Shown here: positions 1-6,959 of the stretch, piece after piece
How positions within the stretch are numbered: position 1 is the stretch's first letter
How the letters are laid out: the number at the start of each line of letters is the position of its first letter
Source of the DNA: Clostridia bacterium
Lineage (GTDB): Bacteria > Bacillota_A > Clostridia > Oscillospirales > Acutalibacteraceae
Assembly (NCBI GenBank): GCA_017549665.1
Contig: JAFYUD010000221.1
Location: 1-10,970, forward strand
Length of the DNA: 10,970 bases
Direction: 5' to 3'
The notes under the pieces: model-generated
Database searches by the model: none
Seen by the model: the letters and a program-made list of their open reading frames with translations, nothing else
Told to the model about the DNA's origin: nothing
Made by a program: the position numbers and the translations under genes

Positions 1-2
1 CA

Positions 3-1079
3 AGCGCCCGTATACGTAAGCCTGAGTATAATGATGACAGTCTGACATTCCTCAGACAGCATCTTGCGCTTCAGGTTGCCATAAATCCCGAAATGCTTAC
101 TGCAAGGGAGCTTTACAATATTCTCAAGCTTCCTTCTGCTGTTAAAATTGATTACTTTTCAAGAAGAGGTATTGAGCTTATCGAAATCAAGCTGAAAGAA
201 GAGTCTCAGCTTGACGGAATGAAGCTTATTGAGCTGAGAAAAAAATACGGAGTCCGTCTTCTTGTATGTGTTGTCAGACGTGGAGAGAATGTTTACATAC
301 CCGACGGTAATTTTGAGCTTAAAAGCGGTGACAGAATCGGCATAACAGGCTCTCATTCTGAAATTCAGAAGTTTCTTAAGTCTCTCGGACTTCTTCAGAA
401 GCAGGCAAAGAGTGTTATTATTCTCGGCGGAAGCAAAACTGCTTTTTATCTTGCAAAGATGCTTATTTCATCAGGCGTTACAGTTAAGATTATAGAGAAG
501 AATCCCGACAGATGTGAAGAGCTTTGCGACCTTCTCCCCAAGGCTACCATTATTCAGGGTGACGGTGCACAGCAGGAGCTTCTTCTTGAGGAAGGAATCA
601 GAAGTGTTGATGCATTCGTTGCGCTGACAGGTATGGATGAAGAGAATATTCTTATTTCAATTTATGCCGCAGCAAATGACGTACCGAAGGTTGTTTCAAA
701 GGTAAACCGTCGTGAGCTTGCAAACATGGCTGAAAATCTCGGACTTGATACTATTGTCAGTCCGAAGTTGATTACATCGGACATTCTTGTTCGTTATGCA
801 AGAGCGCTTGAAAACTCGATGGGCAGTAATGTTGAGACTCTTTACAGCATTATGGACGGCAGGGCAGAGGCGCTTGAGTTCAAAATTCATCCTGATTCAA
901 ATATTATCGGAATACCTCTTAAGATGCTTAATATCAAGGATAATATTATTATTGCAGGTATTATCCGTGGCGGAAAGGTCATTGTGCCCGGCGGTGATGA
1001 TGAAATTATGGAAAATGATAAGGTCATCGTTATTGCTGCTGATCAGCGACTTAATGATATTTATGATATAATAAGATAA
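3..1079 (+). CDS. trkA: Trk system potassium uptake protein TrkA, 5'-truncated
   Basis: Cytoplasmic regulatory (RCK/KTN) subunit that gates the TrkH potassium channel by binding nucleotides. The frame is open from base 3 and the protein is already recognisable there (a run ARIRKPEYN, then NPEMLTARE), so the real start lies upstream. The ATG at 93 is internal. 358 residues are visible against about 450 for the family, so roughly the first 100 (most of the first Rossmann domain) are missing. Seen in order (visible numbering): end of RCK-N1; RCK-C1 about 55-117; RCK-N2 about 136-236 with a nucleotide-binding start ILGGSKTAFYLA and the acidic end of the second strand (IIEKNP); RCK-C2 about 278-345. 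The glycine motif of N2 is degenerate (GGSKTA instead of GGGxxG), so nucleotide affinity of that half may differ. The stop is followed 14 bp later by trkH, so the two are surely co-transcribed. Family assignment is firm; the promoter is outside the window. Confidence 0.95.
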   Translation, partial: SARIRKPEYNDDSLTFLRQHLALQVAINPEMLTARELYNILKLPSAVKIDYFSRRGIELIEIKLKEESQLDGMKLIELRKKYGVRLLVCVVRRGENVYIPDGNFELKSGDRIGITGSHSEIQKFLKSLGLLQKQAKSVIILGGSKTAFYLAKMLISSGVTVKIIEKNPDRCEELCDLLPKATIIQGDGAQQELLLEEGIRSVDAFVALTGMDEENILISIYAAANDVPKVVSKVNRRELANMAENLGLDTIVSPKLITSDILVRYARALENSMGSNVETLYSIMDGRAEALEFKIHPDSNIIGIPLKMLNIKDNIIIAGIIRGGKVIVPGGDDEIMENDKVIVIAADQRLNDIYDIIR

Positions 1080-1093
1080 ACTGAGGTTATTTT

Positions 1094-2551
1094 ATGAATC
1101 GCAGAATGGTGTTTTATTTTCTGGGACAGATGTTCAAGGTCGTTGCAGGTCTTATGTGTCTGCCGTTTATCGTGTCCCTGATTTATAAAGAGCAATGCAT
1201 GTGGTCATTCCTGATTTCAATTGCGATTGCTCTTGTGGTAGGAGTACTGCTTACGATTGTATGTAAAACAAGTAACTCCGTTATTTATGCAAAAGAAGGC
1301 TTTGTTATAGTTGCGCTGTCGTGGATTGCGATGTCAGCTGTGGGGGCGCTGCCGTTTTATATAAGCGGTGAGATTCCGTCCTATGTTGATGCATTGTTTG
1401 AAACTATCAGCGGCTTTACAACTACAGGTGCGTCAATTCTTACCGACGTTGAAGCTATGAGCAGAGGCCTGCTTTTCTGGCGAAGCTTTACTCACTGGGT
1501 CGGCGGTATGGGTGTTCTTGTGTTCATCATGGCTATTATTCCTAAGATGAGTGACAGATCTATTCATATTCTCCGTGCTGAGATGCCGGGGCCGATTGTC
1601 GGTAAGCTTGTGCCAAAAGCAAGAGATACGGCAAAAATCCTTTATCTCATATATATCGTGATGACGGTTGTCGAGTTTATTATGCTTCTATGCGGCGGAA
1701 TGCCCGTGTTTGATAGTCTTGTTCATGCATTCGGCACAGCAGGTACAGGCGGCTTCGGCATTATGTCAGACAGTATTGCAGGATATAATTCCTATCTTCA
1801 GTGGGTCATAACAGTGTTTATGTTCCTTTTCGGAATTAACTTTAATCTTTATTACCTCATTCTTTTCAAAAAACCGAAAATTGCTCTTAAAAGTGAAGAA
1901 TTGTGGGTTTATGTGGGGATTGCCGTTGTTGCCGTAACAGCAATTACTATAAATATTTTTCCCATGTATGATTCGGTAGGCGAGTCATTGAAGCATTCGG
2001 CATTTCAGGTTGCATCTGTTATATCAACAACCGGCTTTGCAACAACTGACTTCAATCTCTGGCCCGGTTTTTCAAAGTCAATACTCCTTCTTCTCATGTT
2101 TACCGGTGCATGTGCAGGCTCTACTGCGGGCGGCTTCAAGCTGTCACGAGTTGTATTGCTTGTAAAGATGATTAAATGTGAAATCAAGAAGCTGATTCAT
2201 CCGAGAGCTGTTGTATCAGTGCGATTTGAAGGCAAAAAGGTCGACAGTCCCGTGCTTTCAAGTGTGGGTACATATCTTGCGCTTTACGGTGTGTGCTTCG
2301 TTGCAGTATTTCTGCTTCTGAGTATCGAAAAGTTCGACCTTGAAACAAATCTTTCTGCAGTTTTTGCTTGCTTTAATAATATCGGCCCCGGTCTCGGTAA
2401 GGTTGGTCCTGCCGCAAGCTATGCAGAGTATTCTGCTTTTTCAAAGGTGCTTCTTTCGATTGCTATGCTTTTCGGCAGACTTGAGATTTATCCTTTGCTT
2501 TTCACTCTTTCACCCTCAACATGGACAAAGAAAGTAAGAAAAGTCAAATAA
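1094..2551 (+). CDS. trkH: Potassium uptake channel subunit TrkH
   Basis: Integral membrane K+-translocating subunit of the Trk/Ktr family, partner of the adjacent TrkA. The 485 residues match the usual length. The protein shows the fourfold M1-P-M2 repeat, with four selectivity-filter loops: TTTGAS at 109-114, GTAGTGGFG at 214-222, STTGFAT at 311-317 and NNIGPGLG at 428-435. Each carries the single filter glycine typical of this superfamily. The intramembrane gating loop in repeat 3 is visible as FTGACAGSTAGGFKLSR at 336-352, and the Arg-containing segment near the fourth pore helix (FGRLEIYP, 460-467) is present. The ATG at 1094 is preceded by GAGG at 1083-1086 with a 7-nt spacer. The 14-bp gap to trkA indicates one transcript. 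Nothing looks broken. Whether the coupling ion is H+ or Na+ cannot be told from sequence. Confidence 0.96.
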   Translation: MNRRMVFYFLGQMFKVVAGLMCLPFIVSLIYKEQCMWSFLISIAIALVVGVLLTIVCKTSNSVIYAKEGFVIVALSWIAMSAVGALPFYISGEIPSYVDALFETISGFTTTGASILTDVEAMSRGLLFWRSFTHWVGGMGVLVFIMAIIPKMSDRSIHILRAEMPGPIVGKLVPKARDTAKILYLIYIVMTVVEFIMLLCGGMPVFDSLVHAFGTAGTGGFGIMSDSIAGYNSYLQWVITVFMFLFGINFNLYYLILFKKPKIALKSEELWVYVGIAVVAVTAITINIFPMYDSVGESLKHSAFQVASVISTTGFATTDFNLWPGFSKSILLLLMFTGACAGSTAGGFKLSRVVLLVKMIKCEIKKLIHPRAVVSVRFEGKKVDSPVLSSVGTYLALYGVCFVAVFLLLSIEKFDLETNLSAVFACFNNIGPGLGKVGPAASYAEYSAFSKVLLSIAMLFGRLEIYPLLFTLSPSTWTKKVRKVK

Positions 2552-2621
2552 GTGTAAAGTAAATGTACATTTTTGGTGTAAAGTGATTTTGTTTACATTG
2601 GTAAGTAAAATGCTTTACACC
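2552..2621. promoter_or_regulatory. Cluster of GTGTAAAG repeats, candidate operator upstream of the MATE gene
   Basis: GTGTAAAG occurs directly at 2552-2559 and 2576-2583 (24 bp apart) and inverted as CTTTACAC at 2613-2620. An additional inverted half-site TTTACA at 2592-2597 makes TGTAAA-N9-TTTACA with the second direct copy (2577-2597). This is dense dyad structure for a 96-bp spacer, and it fits a transcription-factor binding region controlling the exporter. A promoter must lie here if the MATE gene is independently expressed, but no convincing -35/-10 pair was found (TAAAAT at 2606-2611 is the best -10). The regulator is unknown. Confidence 0.45.
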
Positions 2622-2626
2622 TTTTT
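2575..2626 (+). terminator. Possible weak terminator or attenuator after trkH
   Basis: GGTGTAAAG (2575-2583) and CTTTACACC (2613-2621) form a perfect 9-bp stem, extendable by two G-U pairs, followed immediately by five Ts (2622-2626). The loop is long (29 nt) and the stem AT-rich, so this is weak by intrinsic-terminator standards. The same bases serve as the operator candidate above. Only one of the two readings need be true. Confidence 0.3.
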
Positions 2627-2647
2627 GATGTCTTAAAAAGGAGATGA

Positions 2648-4015
2648 ATGAATTTGACCAATAAATATGAAGAAAGACTCGGCACACAGCGCATATTACC
2701 CCTTGTTTTGTCGATGGCTTTACCGGGTGTTGCGGCACAGCTTGTGAATCTTCTTTACAGTATTGTTGACAGAATTTATATCGGTCACATACCTGATGTT
2801 GGTACAGATGCACTCGCAGGTATCGGCGTAACCTCTTCAGTGATAATATTTGTTGCAGCATTTGCACAGATTGTGGCAGGAGGCGGAGCACCGCTTGCAT
2901 CCATGGCATTGGGCAAGGGTGACCGTAAGGAAGCAGGAGAGTTTCTCGGAAACGGATTGTTTCTCCTTGTAGTATTCTCTGTGATAACAAGTGTGCCTGC
3001 TTTTATTTTTATGAAACCGATTCTCAGTGTTACGGGTGCTTCGGATGCCACAATGCCTTATGCTGTTGATTACCTTACAATCTATCTGACAGGTACATTT
3101 TTTGTAATGATTTCAACAGGTATGAATAACTTTATCAATGCGCAGGGAAGACCGGGAGTAGCCATGATTTCTGTTGTTATCGGTGCATTGCTGAATATCA
3201 TTCTCGACCCCCTGTTTATTTTTGTTTTTGATATGGGCGTAAAGGGTGCAGCACTTGCAACTGTTATTTCTCAGATGTACAGTGCCGTATGGATTCTTAC
3301 ATTTCTTTTTTCTAAGAAAGCTTCTCTGAGAATTGAAATGCAGTACCTTAAGCCACGAGGTAAGGTTATCGGAAAAATGACTGCACTGGGTATAGCGCCG
3401 TTTATAATGGCAAGTACTGAAAGTCTTGTGGGCTTCGTGCTTAACGGAATGCTTGAAAAATTCGGTGATATTCATGTCAGCGCTCTTACTGTAATGCAGA
3501 GTGCAATGCAGTTTGTGGGTGTGCCGTCAGCAGGCTTTGCTACAGGCTTTGTGCCTGTTGTCAGCTATAATTTCGGGCACGGAAACATGAAACGGGTCAA
3601 GGAATGCTTTAAGGTTGCCATGGCTGTCATGTTTATCTTCGGCTTTGTAGCTGTGCTGTTTATGATAATTTTTCCCGCATTCACAGCATCACTGTTTACA
3701 AGTGACACAAGACTTATTGAAACAGTAAGTCAGTATATGCCGATATTTATGGCGGGAATGACCATCTTCGGTCTTCAGCGCACTTGTCAGAATATGTTTG
3801 TAGCGCTCGGTCAGGCAAAAATTTCATTGTTTATCGCACTTCTGCGTAAAGTTCTTCTGCTTGTGCCGCTTGCACTGATTCTGCCTCGCTTTATGGGTGT
3901 TACAGGTGTTTATGCAGGTGAAGCAATTGCTGATGCACTGGCTGCGATATGCTGTACATTGATTTTTGCCTTTAAATTTCCGAAAATAATTAAAGAAAAA
4001 CAACAGAATTCTTGA
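2648..4015 (+). CDS. MATE family efflux transporter
   Basis: Multidrug and toxic-compound extrusion antiporter in the cytoplasmic membrane, exchanging H+ or Na+ for organic, often cationic, substrates. The 455 residues and 12 expected membrane helices are normal for the family. Two MatE repeats are visible, about 15-176 and 240-405. Typical family segments are ILPLVLSMALPGVAAQ (16-31), VDRIYIGHI (40-48), GMNNFINAQGRPGVAM (158-173) and QNMFVALGQAKISLFIALLRK (381-401, quoted in part). The start is ATG 2648 with AAGGAG at 2638-2643 and a rather short 4-nt spacer. The overlapping ATG at 2644 is in another frame and stops after six codons. Upstream repeats suggest specific regulation. No terminator follows: the stop codon overlaps the -35 box of the scfA promoter. 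The substrate cannot be inferred; a role in exporting the SCIFF product is speculation from adjacency only. Confidence 0.94.
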   Translation: MNLTNKYEERLGTQRILPLVLSMALPGVAAQLVNLLYSIVDRIYIGHIPDVGTDALAGIGVTSSVIIFVAAFAQIVAGGGAPLASMALGKGDRKEAGEFLGNGLFLLVVFSVITSVPAFIFMKPILSVTGASDATMPYAVDYLTIYLTGTFFVMISTGMNNFINAQGRPGVAMISVVIGALLNIILDPLFIFVFDMGVKGAALATVISQMYSAVWILTFLFSKKASLRIEMQYLKPRGKVIGKMTALGIAPFIMASTESLVGFVLNGMLEKFGDIHVSALTVMQSAMQFVGVPSAGFATGFVPVVSYNFGHGNMKRVKECFKVAMAVMFIFGFVAVLFMIIFPAFTASLFTSDTRLIETVSQYMPIFMAGMTIFGLQRTCQNMFVALGQAKISLFIALLRKVLLLVPLALILPRFMGVTGVYAGEAIADALAAICCTLIFAFKFPKIIKEKQQNS

Positions 4016-4040
4016 CAATGTGATATGCCTGTGGTATACT
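4012..4040 (+). promoter_or_regulatory. Strong sigma-A-type promoter for scfA
   Basis: TTGACA (4012-4017, perfect -35), a 17-bp spacer, and TATACT (4035-4040, five of six) with an extended -10 TGG just before it. This is the best promoter in the window and should be strong and constitutive. The -35 box overlaps the TGA stop of the MATE gene (4013-4015). Transcription should begin near 4047, giving a leader of about 50 nt. ATCAAA (4041-4046) and TTTGAT (4062-4067) form a small DNA dyad around the predicted start, which may or may not matter. Confidence 0.88.
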
Positions 4041-4055
4041 ATCAAACGTAAATAA

Positions 4056-4073
4056 GCCGCATTTGATTGCGGT
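4056..4073 (+). other. Small hairpin in the scfA 5' leader
   Basis: CCGCA (4057-4061) and TGCGG (4068-4072) pair around a 6-nt loop TTTGAT, with a flanking G-U pair (4056/4073). It lies near the predicted 5' end of the scfA message and ends about 10 nt before the GGAG ribosome site. A role in stabilising the short mRNA is plausible but unproven. Confidence 0.45.
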
Positions 4074-4095
4074 AACAGAATTGGAGATATGAATT

Positions 4096-4245
4096 ATGGA
4101 AAGAATCAAGACTCTTGATACTCGTAACCTTTGCGAAAGCGCAAAGAACGGCGGCTGCGGCGAATGCCAGACATCTTGCCAGTCAGCATGTAAGACAAGC
4201 TGCGGTATTGCTAATCAGCAGTGCGAAAGCAAGACAAACGACTGA
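4096..4245 (+). CDS. scfA: SCIFF-type ranthipeptide precursor
   Basis: A 49-residue RiPP precursor of the SCIFF family (six cysteines in forty-five), the substrate of the radical SAM enzyme encoded next. It starts MERIKTLDTRNL, the recognisable leader. The core carries cysteines at 21, 24, 28, 32, 36 and 43, spaced C-x2-C-x3-C-x3-C-x3-C-x6-C, within the family block GECQTSCQSACKTSC. Two deviations from the family as I know it: an extra cysteine at 13 (seven in total), and GIANQ after the fifth core Cys where TVGNQ is usual. This puts Gly at 37, the Thr acceptor of the thioether in characterised members. The start is ATG 4096, with GGAG at 4083-4086 and a 9-nt spacer; the ATG at 4089 is out of frame and stops after nine codons. 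It has its own strong promoter and terminator, suggesting high expression. The function of mature SCIFF peptides is not settled; quorum-type signalling has been proposed. No cleavage protease is seen nearby other than the minus-strand M28 enzyme. Confidence 0.93.
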   Translation: MERIKTLDTRNLCESAKNGGCGECQTSCQSACKTSCGIANQQCESKTND

Positions 4246-4260
4246 TAATCGTTCAATACG

Positions 4261-4286
4261 AATGCCGCTAACTGCGGCATTTTTTT
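4261..4286 (+). terminator. Intrinsic terminator between scfA and scfB
   Basis: AATGCCGC (4261-4268) and GCGGCATT (4274-4281) form a perfect 8-bp GC-rich stem with loop TAACT, followed by seven Ts (4280-4286). It should stop most transcripts after scfA. As no good promoter lies between it and scfB, scfB is probably expressed by read-through, giving a high precursor-to-enzyme ratio. Confidence 0.9.
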
Positions 4287-4306
4287 CTGTATAATGGAGA
4301 ATAATT

Positions 4307-5680
4307 ATGGTACATCAGTATAAATTAAACGGTTATAATATCGTTCTTGACTCATGCTCAGGCTCAATTCATGCTGTGGATGAGGTAGCTTATGATATTA
4401 TTGCAATGTATAAAGATAATACACCTGAGCAGATTGTGAGTGAAATTACTGCAAAGTATCCTGAAGTCACAGCTCAGGAGGTTTCAGAATGTATTGAGGA
4501 TATCGGTGCTCTCGAAAATGCAGGTAAGCTTTTCACACCCGATACATTCGCTCCCGATGCACACAAGTTCAAGGCAAAAAGCGGAAATATCATAAAGGCT
4601 CTTTGTCTTCATGTGGCTCATACATGTAACCTCAACTGCGGTTATTGCTTTGCAAGTCAGGGCAAATACCACGGTGACAGAGGTCTTATGAGCTTTGAAG
4701 TGGGTAAACGTGCTCTTGATTTCCTTGTTGAAAATTCAGGAAACAGAACAAATCTTGAGGTTGACTTCTTCGGCGGTGAGCCTCTTATGAACTGGCAGGT
4801 TGTAAAAGACCTTGTCATGTACGCAAGAAGCATTGAAAAGGATGCCAAGAAGAATTTCCGTTTCACTCTTACTACTAACGGTGTTCTTGTTGATGACGAT
4901 GTAATTGAGTTTTCAAACCGTGAAATGCACAATGTCGTACTTTCTCTTGACGGAAGAAAGGAGATTCACGACAGGGTCCGTGTTGACTATAACGGAAACG
5001 GCAGCTGGGAGAAGATTGTTCCCAAATTCCGGAAGTTCGTTCAGTCAAGAAACGGAACAGGATATTATATGCGTGGCACTTTTACTCATGCTAATCCTGA
5101 TTTTACTGAAGATATCAATGTTATGCTTGACCTTGGCTTTGATCAGCTGAGCATGGAGCCTGTTGTATGCAGCCCTGATGACGAAGCAGCGCTTACAAAG
5201 GAAGATCTGCCCGTAGTTCTTCGTGAATATGAAAAGCTTGCTGAAGATATGCTCAGAAGAGAAAAAGAGGGTAAGGGGTATACATTCTATCATTATATGA
5301 TAGACCTTAAGGGCGGTCCCTGTATTTACAAGCGTATTTCAGGCTGCGGTTCAGGTACTGAATACATGGCTGTTACTCCCTGGGGTGATCTTTATCCCTG
5401 TCATCAGTTTGTGGGTGAGGAGAAATTCCGTCTCGGTAATGTTTTTGACGGTGTCACAAATAATAATGTCCGTGAAGAATTCAGAAGCTGTAATGTTTAT
5501 TCCCGTGAAGAGTGTAAGGATTGCTGGGCAAAGCTTTATTGTTCAGGCGGCTGTGCTGCAAATGCATACCATGCAACAGGTTCAATCACAGGTGTTTATG
5601 AATACGGCTGTGAGCTTTTCAGAAAGCGTATGGAATGTGCAATCATGATGCAGGTTGCAAGAGATTGCGGAAAGTCATAA
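4307..5680 (+). CDS. scfB: SCIFF peptide radical SAM maturase (thioether-forming)
   Basis: Cytoplasmic radical S-adenosylmethionine enzyme that links a cysteine sulfur to a backbone/side-chain carbon of the SCIFF precursor (ranthipeptide thioether; characterised relatives CteB and Tte1186). It has 457 residues, the normal length. In order: an N-terminal PqqD-like recognition domain that binds the leader (about 1-90); the radical SAM core with CNLNCGYC giving C107, C111 and C114 for the SAM-binding 4Fe-4S cluster; the SAM-binding FFGGEP at 154-159; and a C-terminal SPASM/twitch region with cysteines at 339, 347, 365, 395, 403, 406, 412, 416 and 435, enough for two auxiliary clusters. ATG 4307 follows GGAG (4296-4299) with a 7-nt spacer. 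It sits 61 bp after scfA, past a terminator, and its stop overlaps the start of the next gene. All key residues are present, so the enzyme looks active. Confidence 0.96.
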   Translation: MVHQYKLNGYNIVLDSCSGSIHAVDEVAYDIIAMYKDNTPEQIVSEITAKYPEVTAQEVSECIEDIGALENAGKLFTPDTFAPDAHKFKAKSGNIIKALCLHVAHTCNLNCGYCFASQGKYHGDRGLMSFEVGKRALDFLVENSGNRTNLEVDFFGGEPLMNWQVVKDLVMYARSIEKDAKKNFRFTLTTNGVLVDDDVIEFSNREMHNVVLSLDGRKEIHDRVRVDYNGNGSWEKIVPKFRKFVQSRNGTGYYMRGTFTHANPDFTEDINVMLDLGFDQLSMEPVVCSPDDEAALTKEDLPVVLREYEKLAEDMLRREKEGKGYTFYHYMIDLKGGPCIYKRISGCGSGTEYMAVTPWGDLYPCHQFVGEEKFRLGNVFDGVTNNNVREEFRSCNVYSREECKDCWAKLYCSGGCAANAYHATGSITGVYEYGCELFRKRMECAIMMQVARDCGKS

Positions 5681-6957
5681 TGAATACACCGATAATTGAT
5701 TTTGTAAAGAAATACTCTCAGAGTGATGTCAGCAGACTTCATATGCCCGGTCATAAGGGCATGAGTATACTCGGTAATGAAATGTATGATATCACAGAAA
5801 TCAAGGGTGCTGACAGCCTTTTTGAAGCAGATGGTATTATCTCTGAAAGTGAGAAAAATGCAACTGAATTATTCGGCACAGAAAAAACCGTTTACTCCAC
5901 AGAAGGCTCTACGTTGTGCATAAAGTCAATGCTTGCTCTTGTCCGTAAGCAAGGCAAAAATGTGATTCTTGCGTCACGTAACAGTCACAAAGCACTGATA
6001 TACGGCTGTGCGCAGCTTGATATTGACATAGACTGGCTGTTTGATGAAAGTGATACATTTTCTCTCTGCAGATGTGATGTTTCCCCTGAAACATTGAGAA
6101 ATAAACTTGAAGAATACGAAGAATTACCATGTGCTGTTTATGTTACAAGCCCCGATTATTTAGGTAATATGCTTGATATAAAGGCGCTTGCAGATGTTGC
6201 ACACAGCTTCGGTGTACCACTTCTTGTTGATAATGCTCACGGTGCATATCTTCATTTTCTTGAAGAAAAACTTCACCCGATTGATCTCGGCGCTGATATG
6301 TGCTGTGATTCTGCACACAAGACTCTTCCTGTGCTTACAGGCGGTGCGTATCTTCACATAAATAACAAACGTTATTGTGACAAAGTAAAAAATGCAATGG
6401 CAATGTTTGCTTCAACGAGTCCGTCGTATCTGATTCTTCAGTCACTTGACTATGCAAACAGTATTCTTGCTGATGATTACAGAAGAAAACTTGCCGGATG
6501 TATAAGTAAGGTTGACAATCTGAAACGACTTGTTGACTGTGTTGATGATACTGATCCGCTGAAGCTTACAGTGAAGGGCAGCTGCGGTGAAAGAATGCGT
6601 GAATACAGTATCGAATGTGAGTATCAGGATCCTGATTTTACAGTTCTTATGTTCTCACCGTATAATTCTGAAGCAGACTTTTTAAAAGCTGAAAGCTTTT
6701 TTAAGGAGAATATGATTTCGTCCGAAGCTTATGCATTGAAAATGGCTGTTCCTGAGAAGATTATGAGTGTCAGGGAAGCAGTATTTTCAGATTATGAAAT
6801 GATAGATACTAAAGATGCTGCAGGTCGTATCTGTGCATCACCCACAGTAGGTTGTCCTCCTGCAGTGCCGGTGGTCGTAAGCGGAGAATTGATCTCAGAA
6901 GATGCAGTGGTAGTGTTTGAACGGTATTCAATCACAAAATGTATTGTAATTAAGTAG
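5680..6957 (+). CDS. PLP-dependent Orn/Lys/Arg decarboxylase family enzyme
   Basis: Fold-type I pyridoxal-phosphate enzyme of the ornithine/lysine/arginine decarboxylase group (Bacillus SpeA/YaaO-like), expected to act in the cytosol on a basic amino acid and so feed polyamine synthesis. At 425 residues it is somewhat shorter than SpeA-like enzymes (about 480). Visible: LHMPGHKG at 20-27; EGSTLCIKSML at 75-85 (phosphate-binding turn); RNSHK at 100-104, whose H103 should stack on the PLP ring; VDNAHGAYLHF at 183-193 with the pyridine-nitrogen D184 and H187; SAHK at 211-214 with the Schiff-base lysine K214; and the C-terminal decarboxylase signature ASPTVGCPPAVPVVVSGE at 386-403. The start at 5680 overlaps the scfB stop (TAATG), with GGAAAG at 5669-5674, giving translational coupling. 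An in-frame ATG at 5635 would add 15 atypical residues within scfB and is less likely. The substrate is not determined. Why it is coupled to the SCIFF maturase is unknown. Confidence 0.88.
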   Translation: MNTPIIDFVKKYSQSDVSRLHMPGHKGMSILGNEMYDITEIKGADSLFEADGIISESEKNATELFGTEKTVYSTEGSTLCIKSMLALVRKQGKNVILASRNSHKALIYGCAQLDIDIDWLFDESDTFSLCRCDVSPETLRNKLEEYEELPCAVYVTSPDYLGNMLDIKALADVAHSFGVPLLVDNAHGAYLHFLEEKLHPIDLGADMCCDSAHKTLPVLTGGAYLHINNKRYCDKVKNAMAMFASTSPSYLILQSLDYANSILADDYRRKLAGCISKVDNLKRLVDCVDDTDPLKLTVKGSCGERMREYSIECEYQDPDFTVLMFSPYNSEADFLKAESFFKENMISSEAYALKMAVPEKIMSVREAVFSDYEMIDTKDAAGRICASPTVGCPPAVPVVVSGELISEDAVVVFERYSITKCIVIK

Positions 6958-6959
6958 AA

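Noticed and set aside
2552..2647. Riboswitch upstream of the MATE gene (such leaders exist for some transporters)
   Set aside because: The spacer is under 100 bp and AT-rich, with no conserved GC-rich helices of a known riboswitch class that I can recognise.
2544..2990. 148-codon open frame on the minus strand across the trkH-MATE spacer and the MATE 5' end
   Set aside because: It is antisense to the well-supported MATE gene, has no recognisable protein features, and reads through the GTGTAAAG repeats. It is a by-product of codon use on the other strand.
3113..3475. 120-codon minus-strand open frame inside the MATE gene
   Set aside because: Fully contained in a conserved gene; the Lys/His/Cys/Asn-rich composition is typical of antisense shadow frames.
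4089..4118. ATG at 4089 as the scfA start
   Set aside because: It is out of frame with scfA and stops after nine codons; the ATG at 4096 gives the SCIFF leader.
4290..4295. TATAAT just before scfB as a -10 box
   Set aside because: No -35 lies 16-18 bp upstream (that stretch is the terminator stem), and transcription would begin inside or after the ribosome site. Probably coincidental.
5635..5679. Upstream in-frame ATG for the decarboxylase gene, adding 15 residues
   Set aside because: The added segment MCNHDAGCKRLRKVI is unlike the family and lies within scfB. The ATG at 5680 has a TAATG coupling arrangement, and the protein then starts in the usual way before LHMPGHKG.
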